IMG/VR virus record: IMGVR_UViG_3300025816_000006
Span: 1-64,000 of that record
Source of the DNA: a virus
Direction: 5' to 3' (one strand)
DNA: 64,000 nucleotides
Shown one piece after another: positions 1 through 5,352 of this stretch (within the stretch, counting starts at the first letter, position 1; every line of letters starts with the position of its first letter). A program made the translations under genes and the position numbers. The notes below the pieces were generated by a model that searched no databases, was not told the DNA's origin, and saw only the letters and a list, made by a program, of their open reading frames with translations.

Positions 1-106
1 CGCCAGACTTTCCAAGTACCTCAATTCTACCACGAAAGATGCCGGTTACAACACCTTTCTTCAATTTTGTGCCAAGTTTTACAACTGGCGTTTGTGGATC
101 AACCAT
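1..106 (-). CDS. unknown protein, partial (runs off the left edge)
   Basis: The N-terminal 35 codons of a leftward gene are visible and the rest lies outside the window. The protein begins MVDPQTPVVKLGTKLKKG and continues with small-domain-like beta sequence. An AAGGA Shine-Dalgarno lies seven bases before this ATG; an in-frame ATG six bases upstream (112) is closer to it and less likely. The start overlaps the end of the preceding gene, so the two are probably translationally coupled. No family is recognised. Confidence 0.55.
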   Translation of the reverse strand, partial: MVDPQTPVVKLGTKLKKGVVTGIFRGRIEVLGKSG

Positions 107-332
107 CCTCATTTTCCTTTGCTTCTAGGGCGCGTTGTTGTTCTGCCGCTTCGTCGGCACGATCTTTACGAATACGATCCGCTTTACTGTTTAGTGTCTC
201 TGCTAGTGAGAGATACTGATCGTCTGTCATTGTAACACAGACTTCGTTCTGATCGGAATCGTTGAACGTCAGTGCTTTCCAACCAGTGTAAGCGTGGTCG
301 AATTTTAACTCTACGGTAGTTTTGACTTTCAT
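99..332 (-). CDS. small hypothetical protein, charged C-terminus
   Basis: A 77-residue protein beginning MKVKTTVELKFDHAY. A longer reading from 344 is possible, but its second codon onward is the GGAGAG Shine-Dalgarno of the ATG at 332, so 332 is chosen. The N-terminal half looks beta-rich (an odd-even hydrophobic pattern) and the last 25 residues are an Arg/Glu/Ala-rich helix. It is transcribed from the promoter at 370-397 and overlaps the next gene downstream. Function unknown; similar tiny genes are common in early regions of large phages. Confidence 0.7.
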   Translation of the reverse strand: MKVKTTVELKFDHAYTGWKALTFNDSDQNEVCVTMTDDQYLSLAETLNSKADRIRKDRADEAAEQQRALEAKENEDG

Positions 333-369
333 AAGTCTCTCCAAAAGGGGTTGTGAATTGAACTCTTCT

Positions 370-397
370 ATTATACTATACTTATCGGGCTTGTCAA
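370..397 (-). promoter_or_regulatory. sigma-70 promoter for the gene at 332
   Basis: Read leftward it has TTGACA (392-397), a 16 bp spacer containing CCGATA, and TATAAT (370-375). The start codon is about 38 bases downstream of the -10 box. Confidence 0.85.
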
Positions 398-406
398 GAA
401 AAAACT

Positions 407-610
407 TTAGAATCCATGTTGATATTTCTCAGGTAATTTGCAGTACCAAGACAGCATATCTTTCCAAGTCTTTGCCGCTTCTATTAGCCAAGTTCCATCG
501 TCATCGAATGGATGTTCTGCAAGCTCTTGAAGTTTGCTCGCATATCCCTTTAGCATATCTTCATGAACGCCTGCTTCTAGCTGCTCTTCTGTAAATTCAA
601 ATCCAATCAT
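407..610 (-). CDS. small hypothetical protein
   Basis: A 67-residue protein beginning MIGFEFTEEQLEAGVHEDML. The start at 610 has an AGGAGA Shine-Dalgarno seven bases upstream. The open frame extends upstream to 667, but that part contains the promoter itself. Acidic and aromatic, predicted helical, with no recognised domain. It has its own promoter at 650-677 and ends just before the next promoter, so it is probably a single-gene unit. Confidence 0.75.
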   Translation of the reverse strand: MIGFEFTEEQLEAGVHEDMLKGYASKLQELAEHPFDDDGTWLIEAAKTWKDMLSWYCKLPEKYQHGF

Positions 611-649
611 CTCAAATCTCCTAAAAAGTTTAGTGTAGTTTACTCTTCT

Positions 650-677
650 ATTATACTCTATCGTCATTCTTTGTCAA
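650..677 (-). promoter_or_regulatory. sigma-70 promoter for the gene at 610
   Basis: TTGACA (672-677), 16 bp spacer, TATAAT (650-655), leftward. Confidence 0.85.
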
Positions 678-683
678 GTATCT

Positions 684-857
684 TTAGTTAATTTGCAAAA
701 TAATTTCGTCAAGAACTGCAAGGTCTGAATCTTTGTCGATGTAGATACTACCCGTTATTGCGTCTGAATCAGCAGGGAATCCCGCACCGTTCTTGACAGT
801 GTAGCGTACCTTGGTCTTAGTTTCTTTGTCTTTGGTAAAAACAATACTGTTAGTCAT
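684..857 (-). CDS. small hypothetical protein
   Basis: A 57-residue protein beginning MTNSIVFTKDKETKTKVRYT. The ATG at 857 shares its A with the TAA stop of the upstream lipoprotein gene (TAATG), which favours it over the in-frame ATG at 869. The sequence alternates beta-like stretches with acidic turns (DSDAITGSIYIDKDSDL) and looks like a small all-beta domain. Cotranscribed with the lipoprotein from the promoter at 1043-1070. Function unknown. Confidence 0.7.
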   Translation of the reverse strand: MTNSIVFTKDKETKTKVRYTVKNGAGFPADSDAITGSIYIDKDSDLAVLDEIILQIN

Positions 858-1018
858 TACTGTTTCCATTCTACTGTAAACTCCACTTTCTGTTTAGGTT
901 GTGCCGCCCATACGTCAGGCGATCCGGTTGTGATTCTGTAATTCCTTACGGGTTGACGACAGCCAATCAACATGCAACCCGCGAGAAATGCCAGTGCTAA
1001 AATCAGTGCTTCTCTCAT
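857..1018 (-). CDS. small lipoprotein
   Basis: A 53-residue protein beginning MREALILALAFLAGC. It has a short charged N-terminus, a hydrophobic segment and two candidate lipobox sequences, LAGC (Cys15) and LIGC (Cys20), typical of signal peptidase II substrates. The mature part is about 35 residues and contains no long coiled coil. An AAGGA Shine-Dalgarno precedes the ATG. A lipid-anchored periplasmic protein of a Gram-negative host is the natural reading. An outer-membrane spanin is one possibility, but no inner-membrane partner is seen next to it, so a role in superinfection immunity is equally open. Confidence 0.7.
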   Translation of the reverse strand: MREALILALAFLAGCMLIGCRQPVRNYRITTGSPDVWAAQPKQKVEFTVEWKQ

Positions 1019-1042
1019 TTGTCTCGTCCTTGTTATGTCTTG

Positions 1043-1070
1043 ATTATACTATAGTTATCGTCATTGTCAA
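1043..1070 (-). promoter_or_regulatory. sigma-70 promoter for the lipoprotein operon
   Basis: TTGACA (1065-1070), 16 bp spacer with ACGATA, TATAAT (1043-1048), leftward. Confidence 0.85.
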
Positions 1071-1145
1071 GACTTTACTTTAGTTTATTTTTTATTATTT
1101 TCGCTGGCTGGCTGGCTGTAATAACATAATCTGTTTAGATTAGAA

Positions 1146-1212
1146 AAGACAGGACGGGAAGCCATACCGTCCGAACCCTTTGGTCACAATGAGGCTTTAA
1201 CTGGGCTGTCTT
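1146..1212 (-). ncRNA. candidate 67-nt structured small RNA
   Basis: A promoter ends about 9 bases upstream. The transcript would start near AAGACAG (1206-1212), which pairs with CTGTCTT (1146-1152) to close the molecule with a 7 bp stem. A second 6 bp stem, GGACGG/CCGTCC (1167-1172 with 1152-1157), abuts the terminal stem on its 3' side as a T-arm does in tRNA. The sequence continues into TTTTCT. No start codon with a Shine-Dalgarno lies within it; the best open frame has 26 codons. Confidence 0.4.
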
Positions 1213-1220
1213 ATAATATT

Positions 1221-1248
1221 ATTATCGTCTAAAATGTGTGTTTGTCAA
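1221..1248 (-). promoter_or_regulatory. sigma-70-like promoter upstream of the small RNA
   Basis: TTGACA (1243-1248), 16 bp spacer, GATAAT (1221-1226), leftward. Confidence 0.7.
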
Positions 1249-1277
1249 TAGTCTATTTATAAGTTTTTTAAGAATAG

Positions 1278-1362
1278 CTGTAAGTCCTTGCCGCCAAAGG
1301 AGTTACGACGCCGGGGGCTGCCCCCGCCCGTCCTAAGTCGTTACCAGCAAACGAGTTACGAC
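1278..1362. repeat. three-hairpin intergenic repeat, copy 1
   Basis: An ~85 bp element with a central stem CGGGGG-CTG-CCCCCG, flanked on each side by an arm of the form TAAGTC...GACTTA or a variant of it. It lies between the 3' end of the gene at 1419 and the promoter at 1221-1248. Five more copies follow at 2678, 3984, 5246, 6542 and 7988. Confidence 0.85.
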
Positions 1363-1418
1363 AGTTAGGAACAAGGCGATAAAAAAGTTTAGAAAATAGA
1401 AAGTTTTAGGGTTGACAA

Positions 1419-1664
1419 TCATTCTTCTTCTCTGTGTATTCTTTCCAATAGTTCTTCTTTAGTTGCTTCCGCTTCGCTTTGCGTCCCACATATAAACATG
1501 GCAGGAACCCACGATCCACCCATCCGACCAAGACACCACGCGCCAGCGTCAAGTTGATCATCTGGACTATTTTTGAACGTCTTAGCGTCAAAAGGAGTTC
1601 TTATCATAACGCTGGATTCTGTTGACATTCTAAACAGTACCGCCCAAACGCTTATCTTTTCCAT
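1419..1664 (-). CDS. small hypothetical protein
   Basis: An 81-residue protein beginning MEKISVWAVLFRMSTESSVM. AGGATA precedes the ATG by seven bases. The central part, GAWCLGRMGGSWVPAMFICG, is rich in Gly, Trp and Cys, and the C-terminus is a charged helix. The last gene of a four-gene unit (2397, 2096, 1878, 1664) served by the promoter at 2434-2461, with repeat copy 1 just beyond its stop. Function unknown. A second frame at 1406-1591 overlaps it but has no ribosome site. Confidence 0.65.
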   Translation of the reverse strand: MEKISVWAVLFRMSTESSVMIRTPFDAKTFKNSPDDQLDAGAWCLGRMGGSWVPAMFICGTQSEAEATKEELLERIHREEE

Positions 1665-1665
1665 T

Positions 1666-1878
1666 TTAGTATCCTAACCAGTTTACAAGTTGTTGTGAGT
1701 CCACTTCGCCATTCTCGTCCAGCATTGCTATGATCTCGTAACCTTCTTCGTCAAAGCTACAGCCTAGGTCGTTATCCACACCCTCAGCAACGTCATCCCA
1801 TCCGTGTGCTTCCAGAATCGTTTTTGCAATCTTTACCGATACGGTTGGGAACTGCTCTGCCCATTCTTGACTATCCAT
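1666..1878 (-). CDS. small acidic hypothetical protein
   Basis: A 70-residue protein beginning MDSQEWAEQFPTVSVKIAKT, strongly acidic, with an AAGGAAA Shine-Dalgarno. The sequence suggests a helical N-terminal half and a beta-rich C-terminal half. Its stop is one base before the next start (1664), so translation is coupled. Small acidic proteins of this type are often host-takeover or DNA-mimic proteins in large phages; that role is inference only. Confidence 0.7.
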   Translation of the reverse strand: MDSQEWAEQFPTVSVKIAKTILEAHGWDDVAEGVDNDLGCSFDEEGYEIIAMLDENGEVDSQQLVNWLGY

Positions 1879-1916
1879 TGTATTTCCTTAGTTGTTGTTT
1901 TTGTTGTTGGCGATTG

Positions 1917-2096
1917 TTACGCTTTTCGTTTTTGTGCTTGAACGTTGTCGCTCTTAGCTTTGGTGCGTAGATTCTCTTGCCAGTCGAGGTAATCTTCTGC
2001 ATCTTTATAACTCCAAAAATTTCTAGTTAGTCCAGTGGTCTTGTTTTCTACTTGCCACTGTGTACGCTTGTTGATTGTTACTTTAAAATTTGTCAT
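1917..2096 (-). CDS. small basic hypothetical protein
   Basis: A 59-residue protein beginning MTNFKVTINKRTQWQVENKT. The ATG at 2096 lies inside the last codons of the upstream gene (GATGAC), and an AAGGGAT Shine-Dalgarno-like stretch lies about a dozen bases upstream. It has a basic tail (QAQKRKA) and an aromatic centre (NFWSYKDAEDYLDW). The central pattern resembles short domains that read a single beta-hairpin then helix, as in small DNA-binding (integrase N-terminal-like) modules, but the match is weak. Confidence 0.65.
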   Translation of the reverse strand: MTNFKVTINKRTQWQVENKTTGLTRNFWSYKDAEDYLDWQENLRTKAKSDNVQAQKRKA

Positions 2097-2397
2097 CAAA
2101 TTCAATTATCCCTTCTTTTACCATAGCACCAACAAAAGTTTGCTGGTTTGTATGTAGTGCGATTTCGTCGGTGTGTCCATTGTAATCGAACTCGCCGGTA
2201 GCGTCAACCTGTTTCCGGTAGTTCTCTATGTTTTCTTGCTTGATTCTTTTGAGTCTACGATACTCGCTTTCCTGCTCTTGCTTGAACAGGTCATCTTCTT
2301 GAGTGTAGAAAATGGTTTCACCATTACCAACATTCAGACCGTAAATCTCGTCGCGGGTCATTTCAGCATCAAGGCAGATTTCGTTGAAGTTCATCAT
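2083..2397 (-). CDS. hypothetical protein with charged coiled-coil segment
   Basis: A 104-residue protein beginning MMNFNEICLDAEMTRDEIYG. The first gene of its unit: promoter at 2434-2461, CAA-rich leader, AAGGAAA Shine-Dalgarno. Residues about 37-67 (FKQEQESEYRRLKRIKQENI and onward) are Glu/Lys/Arg-rich and likely coiled coil. The C-terminal third is mixed alpha/beta. The gene overlaps the next one by 14 bases. No family recognised. Confidence 0.7.
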   Translation of the reverse strand: MMNFNEICLDAEMTRDEIYGLNVGNGETIFYTQEDDLFKQEQESEYRRLKRIKQENIENYRKQVDATGEFDYNGHTDEIALHTNQQTFVGAMVKEGIIEFDDKF

Positions 2398-2433
2398 GTT
2401 TTCCTTAGTAGTTGTTGTTTGTTGTATGTCTCT

Positions 2434-2461
2434 ATTATACAGATAGAGTTGTGTTTGTCAA
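2434..2461 (-). promoter_or_regulatory. sigma-70 promoter overlapping the stop codon of the upstream gene
   Basis: TTGACA (2456-2461), 16 bp spacer, TATAAT (2434-2439), leftward. The TGA of the upstream 47-codon gene (2458-2460) is part of the -35 box. Confidence 0.85.
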
Positions 2462-2601
2462 GGGGCAATTCGTAAATCGTCAAAGTTTTTTTGGATAAAC
2501 TTACAGATTGCATTCCAGCGTGGTGTGGATACGTCAGAGGGAACTTGCCCACCATATGCCCAGATATTTATCATTCTCATCATGTGTTTGCTTTTTCTCA
2601 T
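2458..2601 (-). CDS. 47-residue hypothetical protein
   Basis: Begins MRKSKHMMRMINIWAYGGQV and ends with a stop that lies inside the next promoter. Its promoter (2609-2637) ends only 8 bases before the ATG, so the mRNA is nearly leaderless and no Shine-Dalgarno is seen; translation may use the ATG at the 5' end. Basic N-terminus, aromatic centre. Function unknown. Confidence 0.5.
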   Translation of the reverse strand: MRKSKHMMRMINIWAYGGQVPSDVSTPRWNAICKFIQKNFDDLRIAP

Positions 2602-2608
2602 GTTTTCC

Positions 2609-2637
2609 ATTATACTATAGTTATCGGCTTTTGTCAA
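2609..2637 (-). promoter_or_regulatory. sigma-70 promoter
   Basis: TTGACA (2632-2637), 17 bp spacer with GCCGATA, TATAAT (2609-2614), leftward, immediately before the 47-codon gene. Confidence 0.85.
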
Positions 2638-2677
2638 CCCCTATCTATAGTTTATTTCTAATTTTTTATGAATTGTT

Positions 2678-2758
2678 CTAAGTCGTTGTCAGTAAAGGAC
2701 TTACGGTTGCCGGGGGCCGCCCCCGCCGTCCTAAACCCTTGCGGCGTAAGGACTTAGG
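2678..2758. repeat. three-hairpin intergenic repeat, copy 2
   Basis: Central stem CGGGGG-CCG-CCCCCG with flanking arms TAAGTC...GACTTA and CCTAA...TTAGG. It lies between the 3' end of the gene at 2858 and the promoter at 2609-2637. Confidence 0.85.
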
Positions 2759-2857
2759 GAAAACAAAGAAGCGGGGTGGGACATCTGACTTACCTGCGGC
2801 GATCATTTCGCAGTACAGACCCGTTCGTCCCCGCATCTTCGCAACAACACAACAACA

Positions 2858-3052
2858 TTAGAACATAAGGTCAAGATTGTACTTATTACGCGCTAGACGC
2901 ACAATATACGGCACTTGCCCTTGGTGGGCGGTTCGGATCTTGCGACCCTTGCGGTCATACTCGCGGATCTCAGCGCGTTGGTGGCGCTGTGAGTTGGAGG
3001 TGTTGAGAATAACGCGAGCAGTGACAGCAGGTTTTGATTGTAAAGTTTTCAT
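2858..3052 (-). CDS. small very basic hypothetical protein
   Basis: A 64-residue protein beginning MKTLQSKPAVTARVILNTSN, rich in Arg and Lys (RHQRAEIREYDRKGRKIRTA). A GAGAAA Shine-Dalgarno-like stretch precedes the ATG. The charge suggests nucleic-acid binding. No promoter lies directly upstream, so it is probably read from 3309-3337 through the A/T hairpin at 3082-3103. Confidence 0.6.
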   Translation of the reverse strand: MKTLQSKPAVTARVILNTSNSQRHQRAEIREYDRKGRKIRTAHQGQVPYIVRLARNKYNLDLMF

Positions 3053-3081
3053 AATGTGAATTTCTCTATCTGTGGTTGTTG

Positions 3082-3103
3082 AAAAAAAGAGTCTCGGTTT
3101 TTT
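3082..3103. terminator. short A-tract/T-tract hairpin
   Basis: On either strand an A-tract is followed by a small GAG-N-CTC core and a run of six or seven T. It could stop or attenuate leftward transcription between the genes at 3257 and 3052. The stem is mostly A:T, so it would be weak. Confidence 0.35.
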
Positions 3104-3257
3104 ATCGTGGTTCTCTCCACGCTGCCGCTGTCAGGCCCATTGTGGGCGGCATCGCCTTTAGTTTCCGACTTTCATTCTCAGTTACTCTGCTGGTGTTGCG
3201 GTTTCTAGTAATACACCCATCGGGGCTTTCTAACATGCTACGGGTCTTGGCACTCAT
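3102..3257 (-). CDS. 51-residue basic hypothetical protein
   Basis: Begins MSAKTRSMLESPDGCITRNR and is rich in Arg, Thr and Met. It follows the promoter at 3309-3337, but no clear Shine-Dalgarno precedes the ATG, which lowers confidence. An attenuating hairpin lies at its stop codon. Function unknown. Confidence 0.4.
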   Translation of the reverse strand: MSAKTRSMLESPDGCITRNRNTSRVTENESRKLKAMPPTMGLTAAAWREPR

Positions 3258-3308
3258 TACTGAACTTTTCGTTCTGCCCGTTTTAGTTGTCCATTGGATT
3301 ATATCTCC

Positions 3309-3337
3309 ATTTTAACGTAGGTTGATGCCCTTGTCAA
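3309..3337 (-). promoter_or_regulatory. sigma-70-like promoter
   Basis: TTGACA (3332-3337), 17 bp spacer, TAAAAT (3309-3314), leftward. It lies six bases after the stop codon of the upstream gene. Confidence 0.65.
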
Positions 3338-3342
3338 GTCAA

Positions 3343-3522
3343 TTACCACGGTTGTGGCTGATTATCTTGGAACTCGTTGTTGATTTCCATCCAAACATTT
3401 TCCCAGTGGATGCCTTGGGTGTCCTCGTCAGCTTTACGCTGCTCGCAGTATGCCAACAGTGCAGCGTACTCGTCTTGGTCGTACATATCTTCGATCTGAA
3501 GTTGAGTGTTAAAACTGTTCAT
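3343..3522 (-). CDS. 59-residue acidic hypothetical protein
   Basis: Begins MNSFNTQLQIEDMYDQDEYA and ends QPQPW. An AAAGGAAA Shine-Dalgarno lies seven bases before the ATG, and a promoter lies at 3550-3577. Acidic, Gln- and Trp-rich, predicted largely helical. Function unknown. Confidence 0.65.
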   Translation of the reverse strand: MNSFNTQLQIEDMYDQDEYAALLAYCEQRKADEDTQGIHWENVWMEINNEFQDNQPQPW

Positions 3523-3549
3523 CGTTTTTTCCTTTCGTGTTATGTTCTT

Positions 3550-3577
3550 ATTATACAGTAGTTATCGGCGTTGTCAA
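3550..3577 (-). promoter_or_regulatory. sigma-70 promoter for the gene at 3522
   Basis: TTGACA (3572-3577), 16 bp spacer with GCCGATA, TATAAT (3550-3555), leftward. Confidence 0.85.
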
Positions 3578-3594
3578 GCCGAATCTTGACCTTT

Positions 3595-3744
3595 TTAGAA
3601 AAACTTTCGCAAGTTTCTCAAAGCCTTGACAGCATCGCGGATTGCTTCGCGGAACTCCTCGTTGTGGCTTGGGTTGTCGTATGCCACGATCTCGTCGCTG
3701 AGTTTGCCGATGAGAGTGAAGATGAATGATGGTTTAGTTTTCAT
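3595..3744 (-). CDS. 49-residue hypothetical protein
   Basis: Begins MKTKPSFIFTLIGKLSDEIV and ends with a basic amphipathic helix (AIRDAVKALRNLRKFF). AAGGAT precedes the ATG. One beta-hairpin followed by one helix fits a minimal alpha/beta fold. Its own promoter is at 3783-3810. Function unknown. Confidence 0.6.
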   Translation of the reverse strand: MKTKPSFIFTLIGKLSDEIVAYDNPSHNEEFREAIRDAVKALRNLRKFF

Positions 3745-3782
3745 AATTTTAATCCTTAAAGTGTTGTGTGTTGTATGCCTCT

Positions 3783-3810
3783 ATTATACATAGTATCGGC
3801 AATTTGTCAA
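3783..3810 (-). promoter_or_regulatory. sigma-70 promoter
   Basis: TTGACA (3805-3810), 16 bp spacer with GCCGATA, TATAAT (3783-3788), leftward. It starts three bases after the stop of the 26-codon gene. Confidence 0.85.
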
Positions 3811-3813
3811 GTC

Positions 3814-3894
3814 CTACTTCTTACTTTCTTCTAAAATAATCATAAATACTTGAACCATTACCAAACTCGCCGCTGTGCAAATTGCAATTTCCAT
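3814..3894 (-). CDS. 26-residue membrane microprotein
   Basis: Begins MEIAICTAASLVMVQVFMII and ends LEESKK: one hydrophobic helix with a charged C-terminal tail, as in single-pass inner-membrane microproteins. A strong AAGGAGA Shine-Dalgarno lies eight bases before the ATG, which is the main evidence that it is translated. Possible roles include lysis control or modulation of a host membrane protein; neither can be told from the sequence. Confidence 0.6.
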   Translation of the reverse strand: MEIAICTAASLVMVQVFMIILEESKK

Positions 3895-3910
3895 ATCGTT
3901 TATCTCCTTA

Positions 3911-3938
3911 CTTATATTATCGGGCATGGCGTTGACAA
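3911..3938 (-). promoter_or_regulatory. possible promoter for the membrane microprotein
   Basis: TTGTCA (3933-3938), 16 bp spacer, TATAAG (3911-3916), leftward. Weaker than its neighbours. Confidence 0.4.
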
Positions 3939-3983
3939 GTCTGGTCACTCTTATCAGGAAAGTTTAGAAAAGACAGGAATAGT

Positions 3984-4067
3984 CATAAGTCGTTGCTACG
4001 TAAGGACTTACGGCGCCGGGGGGCGGCCCCGCCGGTCCTAAACCCTTACAGGCAAAGGACTTACGTC
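3984..4067. repeat. three-hairpin intergenic repeat, copy 3
   Basis: Arms TAAGTC...GACTTA around a GGGG-rich/CCCC-rich core. It touches the stop codon of the gene at 4066 and lies upstream of the promoter at 3911-3938. Confidence 0.85.
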
Positions 4068-4293
4068 AATCCCAGATCTCGGACAGCATTTCGCCGTCCT
4101 TCTCTACGCGCCGCATCTGGAGTACAGGCACACCGCCATACCCTTCGGGATGACCACCCGAAACGGTATGCGCTCCGCGCTTGCGGAGGTTCGCCCACGC
4201 CTGCTTGGGAGACTTCCCAAACGCAACGCTGCGCGTGGTGTAATAACCGAACCTGCCGAAGCACTCAACGTCTGAAACGATAACTTTGAACAT
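4066..4293 (-). CDS. small hypothetical protein
   Basis: A 75-residue protein beginning MFKVIVSDVECFGRFGYYTT. AGGATTTTTATT precedes the ATG. The pattern (VIVSDV...AFGKSPKQAWANLRKRG) resembles small single-domain alpha/beta phage proteins. It follows the tRNA-like block and has no promoter of its own, so it probably shares the transcript started at 4960-4988. An alternative frame (4061-4264) is rejected because it lacks a ribosome site. Function unknown. Confidence 0.65.
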   Translation of the reverse strand: MFKVIVSDVECFGRFGYYTTRSVAFGKSPKQAWANLRKRGAHTVSGGHPEGYGGVPVLQMRRVEKDGEMLSEIWD

Positions 4294-4337
4294 AATAAAA
4301 ATCCTAAAAAGTGTTGTGAAATTTGTATTGTAGGGTT

Positions 4338-4465
4338 AGGGGTGTGTGGGTGACGATCCCACGTTACCGGCGATTTGTTACGCTGTTAGGTCAATCCCCG
4401 CTAAAGGATTAGAGTCTACACTCTGTAACAAAAAGTAGCGTCCGGCTTCTTCCACAGAACACCCC
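4338..4465 (-). ncRNA. cloverleaf-like RNA with tRNA-type end
   Basis: GGGGTGT (4459-4465) pairs perfectly with ACACCCC (4339-4345), leaving one unpaired 3' base as in a tRNA acceptor. Directly inside the 3' strand is a 5 bp stem with a 7-base loop (4346-4362), in the T-arm position. The loop is not the canonical TTCGANN, and the middle is about 55 nt longer than in a normal tRNA. It could be an expanded or decayed tRNA or a tRNA mimic. Confidence 0.4.
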
Positions 4466-4606
4466 GTATTGTATTGTTTGCGATTTTGTGGATTTGTCTG
4501 ATCTTACAGACCGGGACATCTTGCCCGACTCGCGTTGTGTGGTGAGGACTTACTATCCAACCTGCCGTTGAGCATAAGCCGACCTGTTAGTTTGCCTCTT
4601 GTGTTG

Positions 4607-4709
4607 CGACTGGTGAGGGAGTCGAACCCTCGCAGGTGGCTGATCGAGCCTATGCCGCCAATGTTTCCAGAGGGAGTCGAACCCTCGCATCCTGTCCCAA
4701 CTACCAGTC
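4607..4709 (-). tRNA. tRNA-like gene with canonical T-arm, enlarged middle
   Basis: GACTGGT (4703-4709) pairs with ACCAGTC (4608-4614) as a 7 bp acceptor, followed by a discriminator base; no CCA is encoded. The T-arm (4615-4631) is canonical: GAGGG, TTCGACT loop, CCCTC. The middle is about 30 nt too long and includes an exact second copy of the T-arm (4670-4686). No standard anticodon arm could be folded, so the amino acid is not assigned. It may be two tRNAs fused by deletion. Confidence 0.4.
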
Positions 4710-4721
4710 ATTGTATTGTTT

Positions 4722-4738
4722 GCGGGAATCGAACCCGC
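4722..4738 (-). other. isolated canonical tRNA T-arm
   Basis: GCGGG, loop TTCGATT, CCCGC, leftward. The following AAACAAT finds no 5' acceptor partner within the expected distance, so no complete tRNA is called. A hairpin CGTAG-N7-CTACG lies about 13 nt upstream on the transcript. Confidence 0.45.
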
Positions 4739-4867
4739 TCGGCTGTCAGGCGTAGCTTGCTGCTACGGTTTTCCTCACTTATTACCGTTCCGGTGTGTGG
4801 TGCGTATCTTGAATAGCTCGCCAGCTATGGCCGCGACTTGGGCGGTGCTTTCGGGTCAAGCCCTTGA

Positions 4868-4890
4868 AACTACCAAATTGTAAAAGATCA
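4868..4890 (-). repeat. 23-bp direct repeat, copy 1 of the RNA block
   Basis: Identical to 5089-5111. Read leftward it runs from TGATCTTTTACAATT to TGGTAGTT. It follows a small hairpin (GTCA...TGAC then TTTTT) about 80 nt into the transcript started at 4960-4988. Confidence 0.8.
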
Positions 4891-4959
4891 AAAAGTCAAG
4901 CTGACCGGCTGAGATTGGCCGTCATTAAGTCGCCTCGCAGACTCACTTAACATGCCCCC

Positions 4960-4988
4960 ATTATACCATAAGTATCGGCATTTGTCAA
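4960..4988 (-). promoter_or_regulatory. sigma-70 promoter for the tRNA-like block
   Basis: TTGACA (4983-4988), 17 bp spacer with GCCGATA, TATAAT (4960-4965), leftward. No convincing gene begins for over 600 bases downstream. Confidence 0.85.
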
Positions 4989-5088
4989 GGGGTATCATGA
5001 CTAAAATTGTAAAAATTGGGGAAATTTTCTGAGGTCGTCTTTTCCTTTCTTGGCGACACGACTTGCCGCCTCCCCGTGGAGAATGTTG

Positions 5089-5111
5089 AACTACCAAATT
5101 GTAAAAGATCA
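5089..5111 (-). repeat. 23-bp direct repeat, copy 2
   Basis: Identical to 4868-4890. It is preceded by a perfect 6 bp hairpin ATCAGT-CTTCTC-ACTGAT, and the repeat itself supplies the CTTTT that follows, an arrangement like an attenuator. Confidence 0.8.
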
Positions 5112-5173
5112 GTGAGAAGACTGATGAGAGCGTCCCAGTTCGTCGGGTGCTTTCCTCTCTGCTTCACTCCCCC

Positions 5174-5201
5174 ATTATAATATATATCGGCTATTTGTCA
5201 A
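5174..5201 (-). promoter_or_regulatory. second sigma-70 promoter of the RNA block
   Basis: TTGACA (5196-5201), 16 bp spacer with GCCGATA, TATAAT (5174-5179), leftward. The region 4890-5165 holds structured sequence but no convincing gene. Confidence 0.85.
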
Positions 5202-5245
5202 GCCCTAGGCCACTTTAATTCGCAATTATTTAGAAGTTTTATAGT

Positions 5246-5332
5246 TGACGTAAGTTGTTGCTACGTAAGGACTTACGTCGCGGCGGGCTGCCCCGCCGGT
5301 CCTAAACCCTTACTGCTAAAGGACTTACAACT
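5246..5332. repeat. three-hairpin intergenic repeat, copy 4
   Basis: Left arm GACGTAAGT...ACTTACGTC (9 bp, perfect), core GGCGGG-CTGC-CCCGCC, right arm GTCCT...AGGAC. The core bases differ from copy 1 but still pair, which is compensatory change. Confidence 0.85.
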
Positions 5333-5352
5333 ATTCTTAATAAAATAAGAAA

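Noticed and set aside
1406-1591. Leftward frame overlapping the gene at 1664
   Set aside because: No Shine-Dalgarno, and the other frame has a proper start and unit position.
2678-2836. Leftward 52-codon frame running through hairpin copy 2
   Set aside because: It reads straight through the repeat, lacks a ribosome site and has no domain; a by-product of GC-rich sequence.
3850-4283. Rightward frames across copy 3 and the 4066 gene
   Set aside because: They are Arg/Pro-rich shadows of GC-rich sequence with no promoter on that strand.
4535-4816. Rightward 93-codon frame across the T-arm cluster
   Set aside because: It covers tRNA-type structure on the opposite strand; no ribosome site.
4300-4990. 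tmRNA
   Set aside because: The characteristic tag frame and GGGGCTGA...TTCGAC start are absent.
4888-5167. Two leftward frames in the RNA block
   Set aside because: Their starts coincide with the transcript start or lie within the hairpins, without ribosome sites; structured RNA fits better.
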